Shown: positions 17,252-25,955, numbered from the stretch's first letter. The stretch: 64,000 nucleotides of DNA from Firm-04 sp964479595 (GCA_964479595.1 CAYZMU010000003.1:1-64000); one strand, 5' to 3'. The notes: generated from the letters alone by a model not told the origin. Numbers and translations: made by a program.

Positions 17252-18036
17252 AACAAGTGGATTTTCTTTACACAACGAAGCTGACTTTTGACGATTACGT
17301 CAGGAATCACAGTTTCGCGCTGCGCGCGCAGCCGATTGTCTCGCCCGCGCAGAAGATTCTTGCCAGCACGCTCCATATCACGCCGTTTGTTGACGTCTGG
17401 CAGACGACAGACGCCTTCGGCAACAGCGTCACCTGCGGGTATCTCGAGGGGCAGCACCGCTTTCTGGATTTTGAGCTCAAGGGCGGCGCCCAGCTTGACC
17501 TCACGCAGGCGAAAACGGATTACATGGCGTGCTATCTCTATCCTTCGGAGTTTACCAAGCCCGGCGGCGGCATCGCGGAGTTTTACGAAAACAAGATAAA
17601 GAGCTGCCCTGAAAAGGACGCTCCCGCGCGCGCGGCGTTTATCTCTCAGGCGCTTTCGGAGGTCATGACCTATGAGCCGGGCGCGACGAACTCCGCCACG
17701 ACCGCCGCGCAGGCGTTTGAACTCAAAAAGGGCGTCTGTCAGGATTACGCGCATATCATGCTGTCGCTGCTGCGCCTGGACGGCATCGCGGCGCGCTATA
17801 TGGCGGGGCTGGCGTTCAGCTCCGGGGAGACGCACGCGTGGGTGGAATTCTGGGACGGCGAGCGCTGGCAGGGCTATGACCCCGCGAACAACCACCCGCT
17901 GACGGAGGAATATCTGGTCCTCTCGCAGGGGCGGGATTTCGGCGACTGCTCGATTGACCGAGGCGTCATGTACGGCGACTACACACGCCAGATGCAGCTG
18001 GTGCGTTCCACGCTGAAGGTCCGGGAGGTTTTCTGA
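17248..18036 (+). CDS. Transglutaminase-like cysteine peptidase-fold protein
   Basis: 262 residues. The N-terminal half (YTTKLTFDDYVRNHSFALR) matches the beta domain found in front of bacterial transglutaminase-like proteins. The C-terminal half is the catalytic domain with an intact Cys-His-Asp triad: Cys164 in GVCQDYAHI, His196 in ETHAWVE and Asp211 in GYDPANN. No signal peptide or membrane helix, so it acts in the cytoplasm. It may be a peptidase or amide-transfer enzyme acting on what the ATP-grasp ligase makes; this is inference from the conserved trio. The ATG overlaps the alpha-E stop (ATGA). Confidence 0.9.
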   Translation: MKQVDFLYTTKLTFDDYVRNHSFALRAQPIVSPAQKILASTLHITPFVDVWQTTDAFGNSVTCGYLEGQHRFLDFELKGGAQLDLTQAKTDYMACYLYPSEFTKPGGGIAEFYENKIKSCPEKDAPARAAFISQALSEVMTYEPGATNSATTAAQAFELKKGVCQDYAHIMLSLLRLDGIAARYMAGLAFSSGETHAWVEFWDGERWQGYDPANNHPLTEEYLVLSQGRDFGDCSIDRGVMYGDYTRQMQLVRSTLKVREVF

Positions 18037-18085
18037 CAGCGCTCCATCCCCCCGCAACGTATTTATATAGTGTCACTTTGGGTCC

Positions 18086-18131
18086 GGCCGCTCCTTTGAA
18101 GTGCGAAACGCGTGCTTTCAGAGGGGCGGCT
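18086..18131. other. Long perfect hairpin downstream of the transglutaminase gene
   Basis: GCCGCTCCTTTGAA (from 18087) pairs over 14 positions, two of them G-U, with the segment ending 18130. The loop can fold further as GCG-AAA-CGC. No T-run follows on either strand, so it is not a standard terminator; it may be a 3' stabilising stem or a weak stop for the upstream operon. Confidence 0.6.
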
Positions 18132-18200
18132 TGTGCATATTCACCAAAAATAGCGCCGGATTTTGGATAAATTTCTCTGTAACCGGAACGCGGGAGGCAC

Positions 18201-18229
18201 TTGCAATCGGGGGCGGATTGTGGTATAAT
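18201..18229 (+). promoter_or_regulatory. Promoter of the S10-spc-alpha ribosomal superoperon
   Basis: TTGCAA (18201-18206), 17-base spacer ending in TGTGG, TATAAT (18224-18229). Initiation near 18236 would give a leader of about 320 bases before rpsJ. No better promoter was seen between here and rpsJ. Confidence 0.82.
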
Positions 18230-18235
18230 AAAAAG

Positions 18236-18555
18236 GCTGATGCACAAGATATACTGTGAAGCGCGAGGTTGCGGATGAAACAGGCCGGGAATTCGCGTGG
18301 AGTATGTCCGCTGGACGGGCGATGAGATTCCTGTGCTGTGCGCGAACACGGCGAAACCGCGCGGAGGGGCGTTTGGAGCCCATGACCGCGAAGGTCGCCG
18401 GGCTTTGCCGCGCTGCCCGCTCTCCCGGCGCATTTGATGCGCGCGGGGGCGTTTTTATCACCGGGCAATATGAGACACACGGCAGAGTTGTTAGCTTTCG
18501 CGGGCTCTGGGATTCATGATTAGTCCCCGCAGAAAAGAATTAGGAGGTTAGTCAA
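18236..18555 (+). promoter_or_regulatory. Untranslated leader of the S10 operon with candidate attenuator
   Basis: About 320 bases with no convincing gene. At 18420-18456 a GC-rich stem-loop (GCGCA/TGCGC core, TTTGA loop, C-rich left arm and G-rich right arm) is followed by GTTTTTAT, a textbook intrinsic terminator in the middle of the leader. The left arm contains CCCGGCG (18424-18430), which can pair instead with CGCCGGG at 18396-18402; the two folds exclude each other, as in attenuation. In enterobacteria L4 represses this operon through its leader; whether L4 or another ligand acts here is unknown. Confidence 0.6.
18420..18456 (+). terminator. Intrinsic terminator inside the S10 leader
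   Basis: GCGCA (18428-18432) pairs with TGCGC (18438-18442) and the flanking CTCCCG with the run of G, followed by T5 at 18452-18456. It lies 220 bases after the promoter and 100 before rpsJ, so read-through or antitermination is required for ribosomal protein expression. Confidence 0.75.
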
Positions 18556-18873
18556 GTGGCAGGCAGCGAAAGATTGAGAATCCGTATCAAGGGTTACGAG
18601 CACGCGGTCGTGGACGCGGCGGCGGCGAAGATTGTGGAAACGGCGAAGCGCGGCGGCGCGCAGAAAGTTTCCGGGCCGATTCCGCTTCCGACGGAAAAGG
18701 AAGTCATCACGATTCTGCGCGCGGTCCACAAATACAAGGACAGCCGCGAGCAGTTTGAGATGCGCACGCACAAGCGTCTGATTGACGTTCTGCGCCCGAC
18801 CAAGGCGACGATGGACGCGCTCACGAAGCTTGAGATTCCCGCGGGCGTCGATATCAGCATGGAAATGAAGTAA
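18556..18873 (+). CDS. rpsJ: 30S ribosomal protein S10
   Basis: 105 residues; part of the 30S head and, as NusE, of transcription antitermination. RIRIKGYEH at the start, SGPIPLPTEK, and THKRLIDVLRPTKATMDALTKL are the conserved S10 blocks. GTG start at 18556 with AGGAGGT seven bases upstream. First gene of the superoperon. Its antitermination role makes it a plausible feedback player for the terminator in its own leader, though nothing in the sequence shows this. Confidence 0.97.
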   Translation: MAGSERLRIRIKGYEHAVVDAAAAKIVETAKRGGAQKVSGPIPLPTEKEVITILRAVHKYKDSREQFEMRTHKRLIDVLRPTKATMDALTKLEIPAGVDISMEMK

Positions 18874-18969
18874 CTTTGTCGGGTTTTCACCGGCGGGCTC
18901 TATTATTATAAGGGCTGCGCGGGTCATGTTGGGGCAGTGCCTCAACCAATAACCAAATGGGAGGAACGC

Positions 18970-19608
18970 ATGATGAAAAAGGCCATACTCGGCAGGAAAG
19001 TCGGCATGACGCAGGTCTTTGACGAGGCGGGGAAGGTTGTTCCCGTCACGGTTGTGGAGGCCGGGCCGTGCTTTGTGGTTCAGAAAAAGACGGTGGAAAA
19101 CGACGGTTACAGCGCGCTGCAGCTGGGGTTCGGCGCGCAGCGGCCCAAGAACGTCACCAAGCCCATGCAGGGGCATTACGCGAAAGCGAACACCGGCGCG
19201 CTGCGCACACTGCGCGAGGTGAAGCTGGACGACTGCGAATCTTATAATGTCGGCGACACGATTCCGACGGACATTTTCGCCGCGGGCGATATCGTGGATG
19301 TGCGCGGCACGAGCAAGGGCAAGGGCTATCAGGGCCCGATTAAGCGCTACGGCCAGCACCGCCTCAAGGAGACGCACGGCACGGGTCCTGTGCACCGTCA
19401 GGCGGGTTCCATGGGCGCCTGCTCGTCCCCGTCGCGTATCTACAAAGGCAAGGGCCTCGCGGGGCATATGGGCGCGCAGACGGTCACGGTACAGAATCTG
19501 CGTGTTGTAACGGTTGACGCGGAAAATCATCTCATCGCGATTCGCGGCGCGATTCCCGGGCCCAAAGGCGGGATTGTGACCATCGCGAGCAGCGTCAAGC
19601 AGGGTTAA
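18970..19608 (+). CDS. rplC: 50S ribosomal protein L3
   Basis: 212 residues beginning MMKKAILGRKVGMTQVFDE, the standard L3 opening. GTSKGKGYQGPIKR and the long loop region (THGTGPVHRQAGSMGACSSP) that reaches toward the peptidyl transferase centre are present. GGGAGG lies five bases before the ATG at 18970; the second ATG (18973) is also possible. It binds 23S rRNA early in assembly. Confidence 0.97.
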   Translation: MMKKAILGRKVGMTQVFDEAGKVVPVTVVEAGPCFVVQKKTVENDGYSALQLGFGAQRPKNVTKPMQGHYAKANTGALRTLREVKLDDCESYNVGDTIPTDIFAAGDIVDVRGTSKGKGYQGPIKRYGQHRLKETHGTGPVHRQAGSMGACSSPSRIYKGKGLAGHMGAQTVTVQNLRVVTVDAENHLIAIRGAIPGPKGGIVTIASSVKQG

Positions 19609-19626
19609 GGGAAGGAGGAAATCGAA

Positions 19627-20256
19627 ATGGCTGAAGTCATCGCGGTACACGGCATGGACGGCACACAGGTTTCCGAAACCGAGCTGAGCGACGCGGTTTT
19701 TGGCGTCACACCGAACGAGTCGGTCATGCACCTTTGTGTCGTGAATTATCTGGCGAACCAGCGTCAGGGCACGCAGTCCACGCTCACGCGCACGGAAGTT
19801 TCCGGCGGCGGCAGAAAGCCCTACCGCCAGAAAGGCACGGGGCACGCCAGACAGGGCTCTACCCGCGCGCCGCAGTGGGTGCACGGCGGTGTGGCGATGG
19901 GCCCCAAGCCCAGAAGCTACCGTTTCACGGTCAACAAGAAAGTCCGCAGACTCGGGATGCTCTCGGCGTTTTCCCAGAAAGCGCTGGACAAGAGCATTGT
20001 CGTGGTGGACAACTTAACGGTGGAAGGCTATAAGACCAAGACCATCGCGGACATGCTCAAGGCTCTGGGGTGCGGCGGCAAGGTTCTGCTCGTGACTTCC
20101 GAGGCGGACAAGCACGTCTACAAGAGCGCGAACAACATTCCCGGCGTCAAGACGGCGGCGGTGAACACGCTCAATGTTTATGATATTCTCAACTGCGACA
20201 GCTTTGTGCTGAGCAAGGCGGCTCTGGGCAGAATCGAGGAGGTGTACGGCAAATGA
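19627..20256 (+). CDS. rplD: 50S ribosomal protein L4
   Basis: 209 residues. The extended loop rich in Arg, Gly and Lys (RKPYRQKGTGHARQGS followed by PQWVHGG) that lines the exit tunnel is intact, as are FTVNKKVRRLGMLSA and the C-terminal RNase E-like fold. L4 is the classical autogenous repressor of the S10 operon in enterobacteria, which is of interest given the structured leader here. Its stop overlaps the rplW ATG. Confidence 0.97.
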   Translation: MAEVIAVHGMDGTQVSETELSDAVFGVTPNESVMHLCVVNYLANQRQGTQSTLTRTEVSGGGRKPYRQKGTGHARQGSTRAPQWVHGGVAMGPKPRSYRFTVNKKVRRLGMLSAFSQKALDKSIVVVDNLTVEGYKTKTIADMLKALGCGGKVLLVTSEADKHVYKSANNIPGVKTAAVNTLNVYDILNCDSFVLSKAALGRIEEVYGK

Positions 20257-20576
20257 AAGCACCGCAGGAAATCATTCTGGCGCCTGTCATTACCGAGCAG
20301 AGCACGGACGGGCTGCCCTACGGCAAATACACCTTCAAGGTAGCCAAGGACGCGAACAAGCTGGAAATCGCGGACGCGGCGGAGAAGCTTTTCAACGTTC
20401 AGGTCACGAAAGTGACGACGATGAACGTGCGCGGGCGCAACAAGCGCGTGGGGCGTTTCACGGGGAAGACCTCCTCGTGGAAGAAGGCGGTTGTCACCAT
20501 CAATCAGGACCCTGAACCCGACGCCAGAGGCAAGAAGCGCCGCGGCAGCATTGAATTCTTCGACGGGATGTTCTGA
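20253..20576 (+). CDS. rplW: 50S ribosomal protein L23
   Basis: 107 residues. PVITEQSTDGLPYGKYTFKV and KVTTMNVRGRNKRVGR are the conserved blocks. L23 sits at the tunnel exit and docks trigger factor and the signal recognition particle. ATG overlaps the L4 stop. Confidence 0.96.
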   Translation: MKAPQEIILAPVITEQSTDGLPYGKYTFKVAKDANKLEIADAAEKLFNVQVTKVTTMNVRGRNKRVGRFTGKTSSWKKAVVTINQDPEPDARGKKRRGSIEFFDGMF

Positions 20577-20631
20577 GAAATCCGCGAGTCCGAAAAAGGG
20601 CCTCGCTTAAAACGCAGAAGGAGAAAAAAGA

Positions 20632-21465
<834 letters not shown>

Positions 21466-21483
21466 GAAAGGAGGCCGGCCAAG

Positions 21484-21768
21484 ATGAGCAGAAGTGTAAA
21501 GAAAGGCCCTTACGTTCAGGAAGCGCTGTACAAGCGTGTGGAGAAAATGAACGAGACCGGTGAGAAGCAGGTTCTCAAGACATGGAGCCGCGCCTCCACC
21601 ATCTTCCCGGAGTTTGTCGGCCACACCTTCGCGGTGCATGACGGACGCCGCCACATTCCGGTTTTTGTCACGGAGGAAATGATCGGGCACAAGCTCGGCG
21701 AATTTGCCCCGACACGGACTTTCCGCGGCCACGCCGGTTCCAAGACTTCCAACACCGGCAAGAAGTAA
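21484..21768 (+). CDS. rpsS: 30S ribosomal protein S19
   Basis: 94 residues. SRSVKKGPYV, TWSRASTIFPEFVGHT and the GHKLGEFAPTRTFRGH block are all conserved. Binds 16S rRNA in the 30S head next to S13. AAAGGAGG lies before the start. Confidence 0.97.
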   Translation: MSRSVKKGPYVQEALYKRVEKMNETGEKQVLKTWSRASTIFPEFVGHTFAVHDGRRHIPVFVTEEMIGHKLGEFAPTRTFRGHAGSKTSNTGKK

Positions 21769-21786
21769 CCGAAAGGAGCAGAGAAA

Positions 21787-22152
21787 ATGTCAAACGAAGC
21801 CAAGCTCGACGAGCCGCGGGCAAAAGCGGTTTTGCGCGGGGAGAGAATCGCGCCGCGCAAGGTGCAGATTGTGCTGGACCTTATCCGCAATCAGCCGCTG
21901 GACATGGCGCTCGCCGCGCTCGATCTGACCCCGAAGGCGGGCTGCGCGCCTGTCCGGAAGCTGCTGCTTTCCGCGGCCGCGAACGCCGAGAACAACCACT
22001 ACTTAAACCGTGACGCGCTCTATGTCGCGGAGTGCTATGTAGGGCCCGGGCCCATCCTCAAGCGGATTCGCCCGCGCGCGCAGGGCAGAGCGTTTCACGT
22101 TTACAAGCGTACTTCCAACATCACCATCATCCTCAAGGAAAGGGAGGGCTGA
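21787..22152 (+). CDS. rplV: 50S ribosomal protein L22
   Basis: 121 residues. RIAPRKVQIVLDLIR at the start, then NAENNHYLNRDALYVAE and GPILKRIRPRAQGRAF form the usual domain and the beta-hairpin that reaches into the exit tunnel, where macrolide-resistance changes occur. An N-terminal extension of about 15 acidic/basic residues precedes the core. Confidence 0.97.
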   Translation: MSNEAKLDEPRAKAVLRGERIAPRKVQIVLDLIRNQPLDMALAALDLTPKAGCAPVRKLLLSAAANAENNHYLNRDALYVAECYVGPGPILKRIRPRAQGRAFHVYKRTSNITIILKEREG

Positions 22153-22157
22153 ATTCT

Positions 22158-23006
22158 ATGGGACAGAAAGTAAATCCGCACGGCATGCGCGTGGGCATCA
22201 TCAAGGACTGGGATTCGCGCTGGTATGCCGGGAAGAAGGAATTCGGCGACACTCTGGTTGAGGACTACAACATCCGCGAGTACATCAAGAAAAACCTCTA
22301 CGCGGCGGGGATTGACCGCGTGGAAATCGAGCGCATGGCGGGGAGAATCCGCCTGCACATCCACTGCGCCAAGCCCGGAATGATTGTCGGGCAGAAAGGC
22401 GCGAAGATTGACGAGCTGCGCGCGACGCTGGAGAAGAAATTCGGCAAGAGCATTTCCATCAACCTCATTGAGGTCAAGAACATGGATCTGGCGGCGCAGC
22501 TGGTGGCGGAGAAAATCGCGGACGATCTGGAACGCAGAATCTCCTTCCGCCGCGCGATGAAGGGCGCGATGGGCAGAACGATGAAATCGGGAGCCAAGGG
22601 CGTCAAGATTAAATGCGCGGGGCGCTTGGGCGGCGCGGAAATCGCGCGTTCGGAGTGCTATCACGAAGGGACGATTCCGCTGCAGACCATCCGCGCGGAC
22701 ATTGACTACGGCTTTGCCGAGGCGAACACGACCTACGGCAGAATCGGCGTAAAGGTCTGGATTTACAAGGGCGAGATCTTAAAGGGCGACGCGGCGAGAG
22801 CGGCTGCCTCAAAGGAACGCCGCGAGAGACGTCCCGACCGTGACCGCCGCCGCCGCGGAGGAAATGACCGTTCCGGGGACCGCAGACCGCCCAGACGCGA
22901 CGGCGCGCCGAGACAGGGCAATGACCGCCGGCCGCGTTACGACCGCGGGCAGGGTCAGCCTAGAAGAGAAGGAGGTACGCAGAATGCTGCTCCCAAAGAG
23001 AGTTAA
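22158..23006 (+). CDS. rpsC: 30S ribosomal protein S3 with Arg/Gly/Asp-rich tail
   Basis: 282 residues. The core is standard: GQKVNPHGMRVGII, a KH domain (IHCAKPGMIVGQKGAKID) and the C-terminal S3 domain ending in YGRIGVKVWIYKGE. From about residue 218 onward there is a tail of some 60 residues made mostly of Arg, Asp, Gly and Pro, unlike the short tail of B. subtilis S3. ATG at 22158 is chosen over upstream in-frame codons because homologues begin there. Its last 23 bases overlap rplP, whose ribosome binding site lies inside the tail. Confidence 0.97.
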   Translation: MGQKVNPHGMRVGIIKDWDSRWYAGKKEFGDTLVEDYNIREYIKKNLYAAGIDRVEIERMAGRIRLHIHCAKPGMIVGQKGAKIDELRATLEKKFGKSISINLIEVKNMDLAAQLVAEKIADDLERRISFRRAMKGAMGRTMKSGAKGVKIKCAGRLGGAEIARSECYHEGTIPLQTIRADIDYGFAEANTTYGRIGVKVWIYKGEILKGDAARAAASKERRERRPDRDRRRRGGNDRSGDRRPPRRDGAPRQGNDRRPRYDRGQGQPRREGGTQNAAPKES

Positions 23007-23427
23007 GTACCGCCGTGTGCAGAGAGGGCGGATGAAGGGCAAAGCGACGCGCGGAACGGCCGTCACGTACGGCGATTACGGTCTGGTGGCGCTGGAGCCC
23101 GCGTGGATTACGTCCAATCAGATTGAGGCCGCCCGTGTCGCCATGACGCGTCACATCAAGCGCGGCGGCAAGGTGTGGATTAAGATTTTCCCCGACAAGC
23201 CTGTGACGGAGAAGCCGGCGGAAACGCGCATGGGCTCCGGAAAAGGTTCGCCGGAGTACTGGGTCGCGGTGGTGAAGCCGGGGCGCGTGCTGTTTGAAAT
23301 CGGCGCGGAGAAGGACAAGCCGATTTCGCAGGATGAGCTCAAGGAAGCGCTGCGCCTCGCCATGCACAAGCTGCCCGTCAAGTGCAAGATTGTCGCGAAG
23401 GAACAAGAGGGAGGTGTCGGGGCGTGA
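22984..23427 (+). CDS. rplP: 50S ribosomal protein L16
   Basis: 147 residues starting MLLPKRVKYRRVQRGRMKG. TYGDYGLVALEPAWITSNQIEAAR and the EYWVAVVKPGRVLFE region are conserved. It binds near the tRNA A site. ATG at 22984 with AAGGAGGT seven bases upstream, inside rpsC; the overlap is 23 bases. Confidence 0.97.
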   Translation: MLLPKRVKYRRVQRGRMKGKATRGTAVTYGDYGLVALEPAWITSNQIEAARVAMTRHIKRGGKVWIKIFPDKPVTEKPAETRMGSGKGSPEYWVAVVKPGRVLFEIGAEKDKPISQDELKEALRLAMHKLPVKCKIVAKEQEGGVGA

Positions 23428-23624
23428 AAGCTTCTGAAATCAGGGAAATGAGCTACGAGGAAATGGACGCGAAGCTGCAGGCACTGAGAGAAGAGCTTTT
23501 CAACCTCCGCTTCCAGCTTGCCGCGAATCAGCTCGAGAACACCGCCCGCATCAAGGCAGTGAAGAAAGATATCGCGCGTGTCAAGACCTGCATGAACGCC
23601 TCGGGTCCCGACACGAAGGCCTAA
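23424..23624 (+). CDS. rpmC: 50S ribosomal protein L29
   Basis: 66 residues; two helices with MKASEIREMS, LREELFNLRFQLAANQLENTARI and VKKDIARVKT. Sits near the exit tunnel beside L23. GTG start at 23424 overlaps the rplP stop (GTGA), with GGGAGG upstream. Confidence 0.96.
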   Translation: MKASEIREMSYEEMDAKLQALREELFNLRFQLAANQLENTARIKAVKKDIARVKTCMNASGPDTKA

Positions 23625-23645
23625 CGGGAGAAGGAGGACACTGCT

Positions 23646-23912
23646 GTGAGCGAACCTGTTGAGAGAAATTTGAGAAAAACCCGCACCGGCAAGGTGGTCA
23701 GCGATAAAATGGACAAGACCGTGGTGGTCGCCATCGCGGACAACGTGCAGCACCCGCTCTACAAGAAAATCGTCAAGCGCACGATAAAGCTCAAGGCGCA
23801 CGATGAGAACAACGAGTGCAGAGTCGGCGACCGCGTGGAGATTATGGAAACGAGACCGCTCTCCAAGGATAAAAGATGGCGTGTGGTTTCCATCATCGAA
23901 AAGGCGAAATAA
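23646..23912 (+). CDS. rpsQ: 30S ribosomal protein S17
   Basis: 88 residues. RKTRTGKVVSDKMDKTVVVAI, HPLYKKIVKRTIK and GDRVEIMETRPLSKDKRWRVV identify the OB-fold S17. GTG start at 23646 with AGGAGG upstream. The following 78 bases hold a stem (GCGCTT with AAGCGC around a GGGG/CCCC core, about 23937-23967) before rplN. Confidence 0.96.
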   Translation: MSEPVERNLRKTRTGKVVSDKMDKTVVVAIADNVQHPLYKKIVKRTIKLKAHDENNECRVGDRVEIMETRPLSKDKRWRVVSIIEKAK

Positions 23913-23990
23913 CGGCGCGGCGAGCGCAAAAAGGGCGCTTACGCGGGGCTTTGACCCCAAAAAGCGCGTGAAGGATAGGAGGAAACCGCT

Positions 23991-24359
23991 GTGATTCAGA
24001 TGCAGTCATACCTGAAGGTCGCGGACAACACCGGCGCGAAAGAGCTCATGTGCATTCGTGTGCTGGGCGGCACCCGCCGGCGCTACGCGAACATCGGGGA
24101 TGTGGTTGTCGCGTCTGTGAAGAAAGCGACACCCGGCGGCGTTGTCAAGAAGGGGGAAGTCGTGCGCGCGGTCATTGTGCGCTCCGCGAAGGGGCTGCGC
24201 AGGGAGGACGGCACGTACATCCGCTTTGACGAGAACGCGGCCGTGATTATCAAGGACGACAAGACCCCTCGGGGCACGCGTATTTTCGGACCGGTCGCCA
24301 GAGAGCTCAGAGAGCACGACTATGTCAAGATTCTCTCGCTGGCGCCGGAAGTCCTTTGA
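23991..24359 (+). CDS. rplN: 50S ribosomal protein L14
   Basis: 122 residues, full length. MIQMQSYLKVADNTGAKELMCI, GGTRRRYANIGDVVVASVK and GTRIFGPVARELR are the L14 signature. It contacts 16S rRNA across the subunit interface. GTG start with AGGAGG upstream. Confidence 0.97.
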   Translation: MIQMQSYLKVADNTGAKELMCIRVLGGTRRRYANIGDVVVASVKKATPGGVVKKGEVVRAVIVRSAKGLRREDGTYIRFDENAAVIIKDDKTPRGTRIFGPVARELREHDYVKILSLAPEVL

Positions 24360-24374
24360 GTTGGAGGTATCCCG

Positions 24375-24752
24375 ATGAAGAATAAAGTTCATGTGAAGAA
24401 GGGCGATACCGTGGTGCTGCTCGTGGGGGACGAGGACGACAAGTGGCTTGACAAGGAGCACACCAAGCGCCGCACGGGCAAGGTGCTGGAAGTCAGTCCC
24501 TCTGAGGGCAAGGTCATCGTGGAAGGCATCAACATGATTACGAAGCACGTAAAGCCCACGCGGGTCGGGCAGCAGGGCGGCATTGTCAAGGCGGAGTCTC
24601 CGGTCTACGCCTGCAAGGTGCAGCTGGTGTGCCCCAAATGCGGCAAGGCGACGAGAGTCGGGCACGGCTTCACCACGAAGAAAAACGCCGCGGGACAGGA
24701 GAAGAAAGTCCCCGTGAGGATCTGCAAGAGCTGCGGCGCGCAGTTTGAGTAA
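24375..24752 (+). CDS. rplX: 50S ribosomal protein L24
   Basis: 125 residues, longer than the roughly 103 of B. subtilis. The KOW segment (VKKGDTVVLLVG, KRRTGKVLEV) is followed by a C-terminal zinc ribbon with two CxxC pairs (CPKC and CKSC) separated by about 30 residues, a form seen in many clostridia; an insertion lies between the pairs. It starts 50S assembly. Confidence 0.96.
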   Translation: MKNKVHVKKGDTVVLLVGDEDDKWLDKEHTKRRTGKVLEVSPSEGKVIVEGINMITKHVKPTRVGQQGGIVKAESPVYACKVQLVCPKCGKATRVGHGFTTKKNAAGQEKKVPVRICKSCGAQFE

Positions 24753-24761
24753 AGGAGAACG

Positions 24762-25304
24762 ATGATGGCGAGATTAAAGGACTACTATGTCAGCACCGTT
24801 GCTCCGGCGCTGATGAGCAAATTCGGCTACAAGAACGTGATGCAGATTCCGAAACTTGACAAAGTGGTCGTGAATGTCGGCGCGGGCGAGGCCAAAGACA
24901 ACGCCAAGGCGATTGACGCTATCATGAATGATTTAAGCCTCATCACGGGGCAGCGTCCGGTGGTCTGCCGCGCGAAGAAATCCGTCGCGAACTTCAAGCT
25001 GCGCGAGGGGATGCCCATCGGCGTCAAGGTGACGCTGCGCGGGGAGAGAATGTGGGATTTCGTGGACAAGCTTTTCAACATCGCGTTCCCGAGAGTGCGT
25101 GATTTCCGCGGCATCAACCCCAATTCCTTTGACGGAAAGGGCAACTACTCCACGGGAATCAAGGAACAGCTCATCTTCCCGGAGATTGAATACGACAAGA
25201 TTGATAAAGTACGCGGGATGGATATCAATTTCATCACCACCGCTCAGAACGACGAGGAGGCAAAGGAACTGCTGAGCCTGCTCGGCGCGCCTTTCGCGAA
25301 GTAA
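24762..25304 (+). CDS. rplE: 50S ribosomal protein L5
   Basis: 180 residues. KLDKVVVNVGAGEAKDNAKAI, the GQRPVVCRAKKSVANFKLREG block, and FPEIEYDKIDKVRGMDI are conserved. Binds 5S rRNA and the P-site tRNA elbow. Two adjacent ATGs (24762, 24765) follow AAAGGAG; the second has the better seven-base spacing. Confidence 0.97.
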   Translation: MMARLKDYYVSTVAPALMSKFGYKNVMQIPKLDKVVVNVGAGEAKDNAKAIDAIMNDLSLITGQRPVVCRAKKSVANFKLREGMPIGVKVTLRGERMWDFVDKLFNIAFPRVRDFRGINPNSFDGKGNYSTGIKEQLIFPEIEYDKIDKVRGMDINFITTAQNDEEAKELLSLLGAPFAK

Positions 25305-25317
25305 CAGGAGGCACAAA

Positions 25318-25503
25318 ATGGCGAAGAAATCCATGATTCTGAAGGCACAGCGGAAGCCCAAATACTCCACGCGTGCCTACAACCGCTGCAAAATCTGCGG
25401 CAGACCGCACGCCTATCTGAGAAAGTTCGGCGTCTGCAGAATCTGCTTCAGGGAGCTTGCGCACAACGGGCAGATTCCGGGTGTGAAGAAAGCCAGCTGG
25501 TGA
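25318..25503 (+). CDS. rpsN: 30S ribosomal protein S14, zinc-binding type
   Basis: 61 residues with the zinc ribbon CKICGR and CRICFR that defines the short, zinc-dependent type (rpsZ) found in Gram-positives. A zinc-free S14 paralogue that would be induced under zinc limitation is not in this window. Confidence 0.97.
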   Translation: MAKKSMILKAQRKPKYSTRAYNRCKICGRPHAYLRKFGVCRICFRELAHNGQIPGVKKASW

Positions 25504-25536
25504 GAGCGGCAAACTAAAAAGAGGAGGTCAGTCGGT

Positions 25537-25935
25537 ATGCAAATTTCCGACACGATAGCGGATCTGCTGACCCGGATTCGCAACGCGAATACCGCGAAGC
25601 ACGCGAGCGTTGATATCCCCGCGTCCAATGTCAAGAAAGAGATTACGCGCATCCTCGCGGAGGAGGGCTACATCAAGGGCTTTCAGGTCATCGAGGACGG
25701 CAAGCAGGGCATTATCCGTGTCACGCTCAAATACGACGAGAACAGAACGCCGGTCATCAGCGGGCTGCGCAGGGTCTCCAAGCCGGGGCTGCGCATTTAC
25801 AGCTCCTGCGCGGATATGCCTCAGGTACGCCGCGGGCTGGGGATTGTGATTGTCTCGACTTCGAAGGGCATTATGACGGACAAGCAGGCGCGCGCGCTGA
25901 ATGTCGGCGGCGAGATCCTCGCCTATGTCTGGTAA
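25537..25935 (+). CDS. rpsH: 30S ribosomal protein S8
   Basis: 132 residues. TIADLLTRIRNANTAKH, SKPGLRIY and the closing RRGLGIVIVSTSKGIMTDK are typical. In enterobacteria S8 represses the spc operon by binding its mRNA. AGGAGG precedes the start. Confidence 0.97.
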   Translation: MQISDTIADLLTRIRNANTAKHASVDIPASNVKKEITRILAEEGYIKGFQVIEDGKQGIIRVTLKYDENRTPVISGLRRVSKPGLRIYSSCADMPQVRRGLGIVIVSTSKGIMTDKQARALNVGGEILAYVW

Positions 25936-25955
25936 GAAAGGGAGGAACGTCGCAA

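Noticed and set aside
18256..18519. Open frame of about 87 codons in the S10 leader
   Set aside because: No ribosome binding site, atypical composition and overlap with the leader terminator; it does not look like a protein of any known family.
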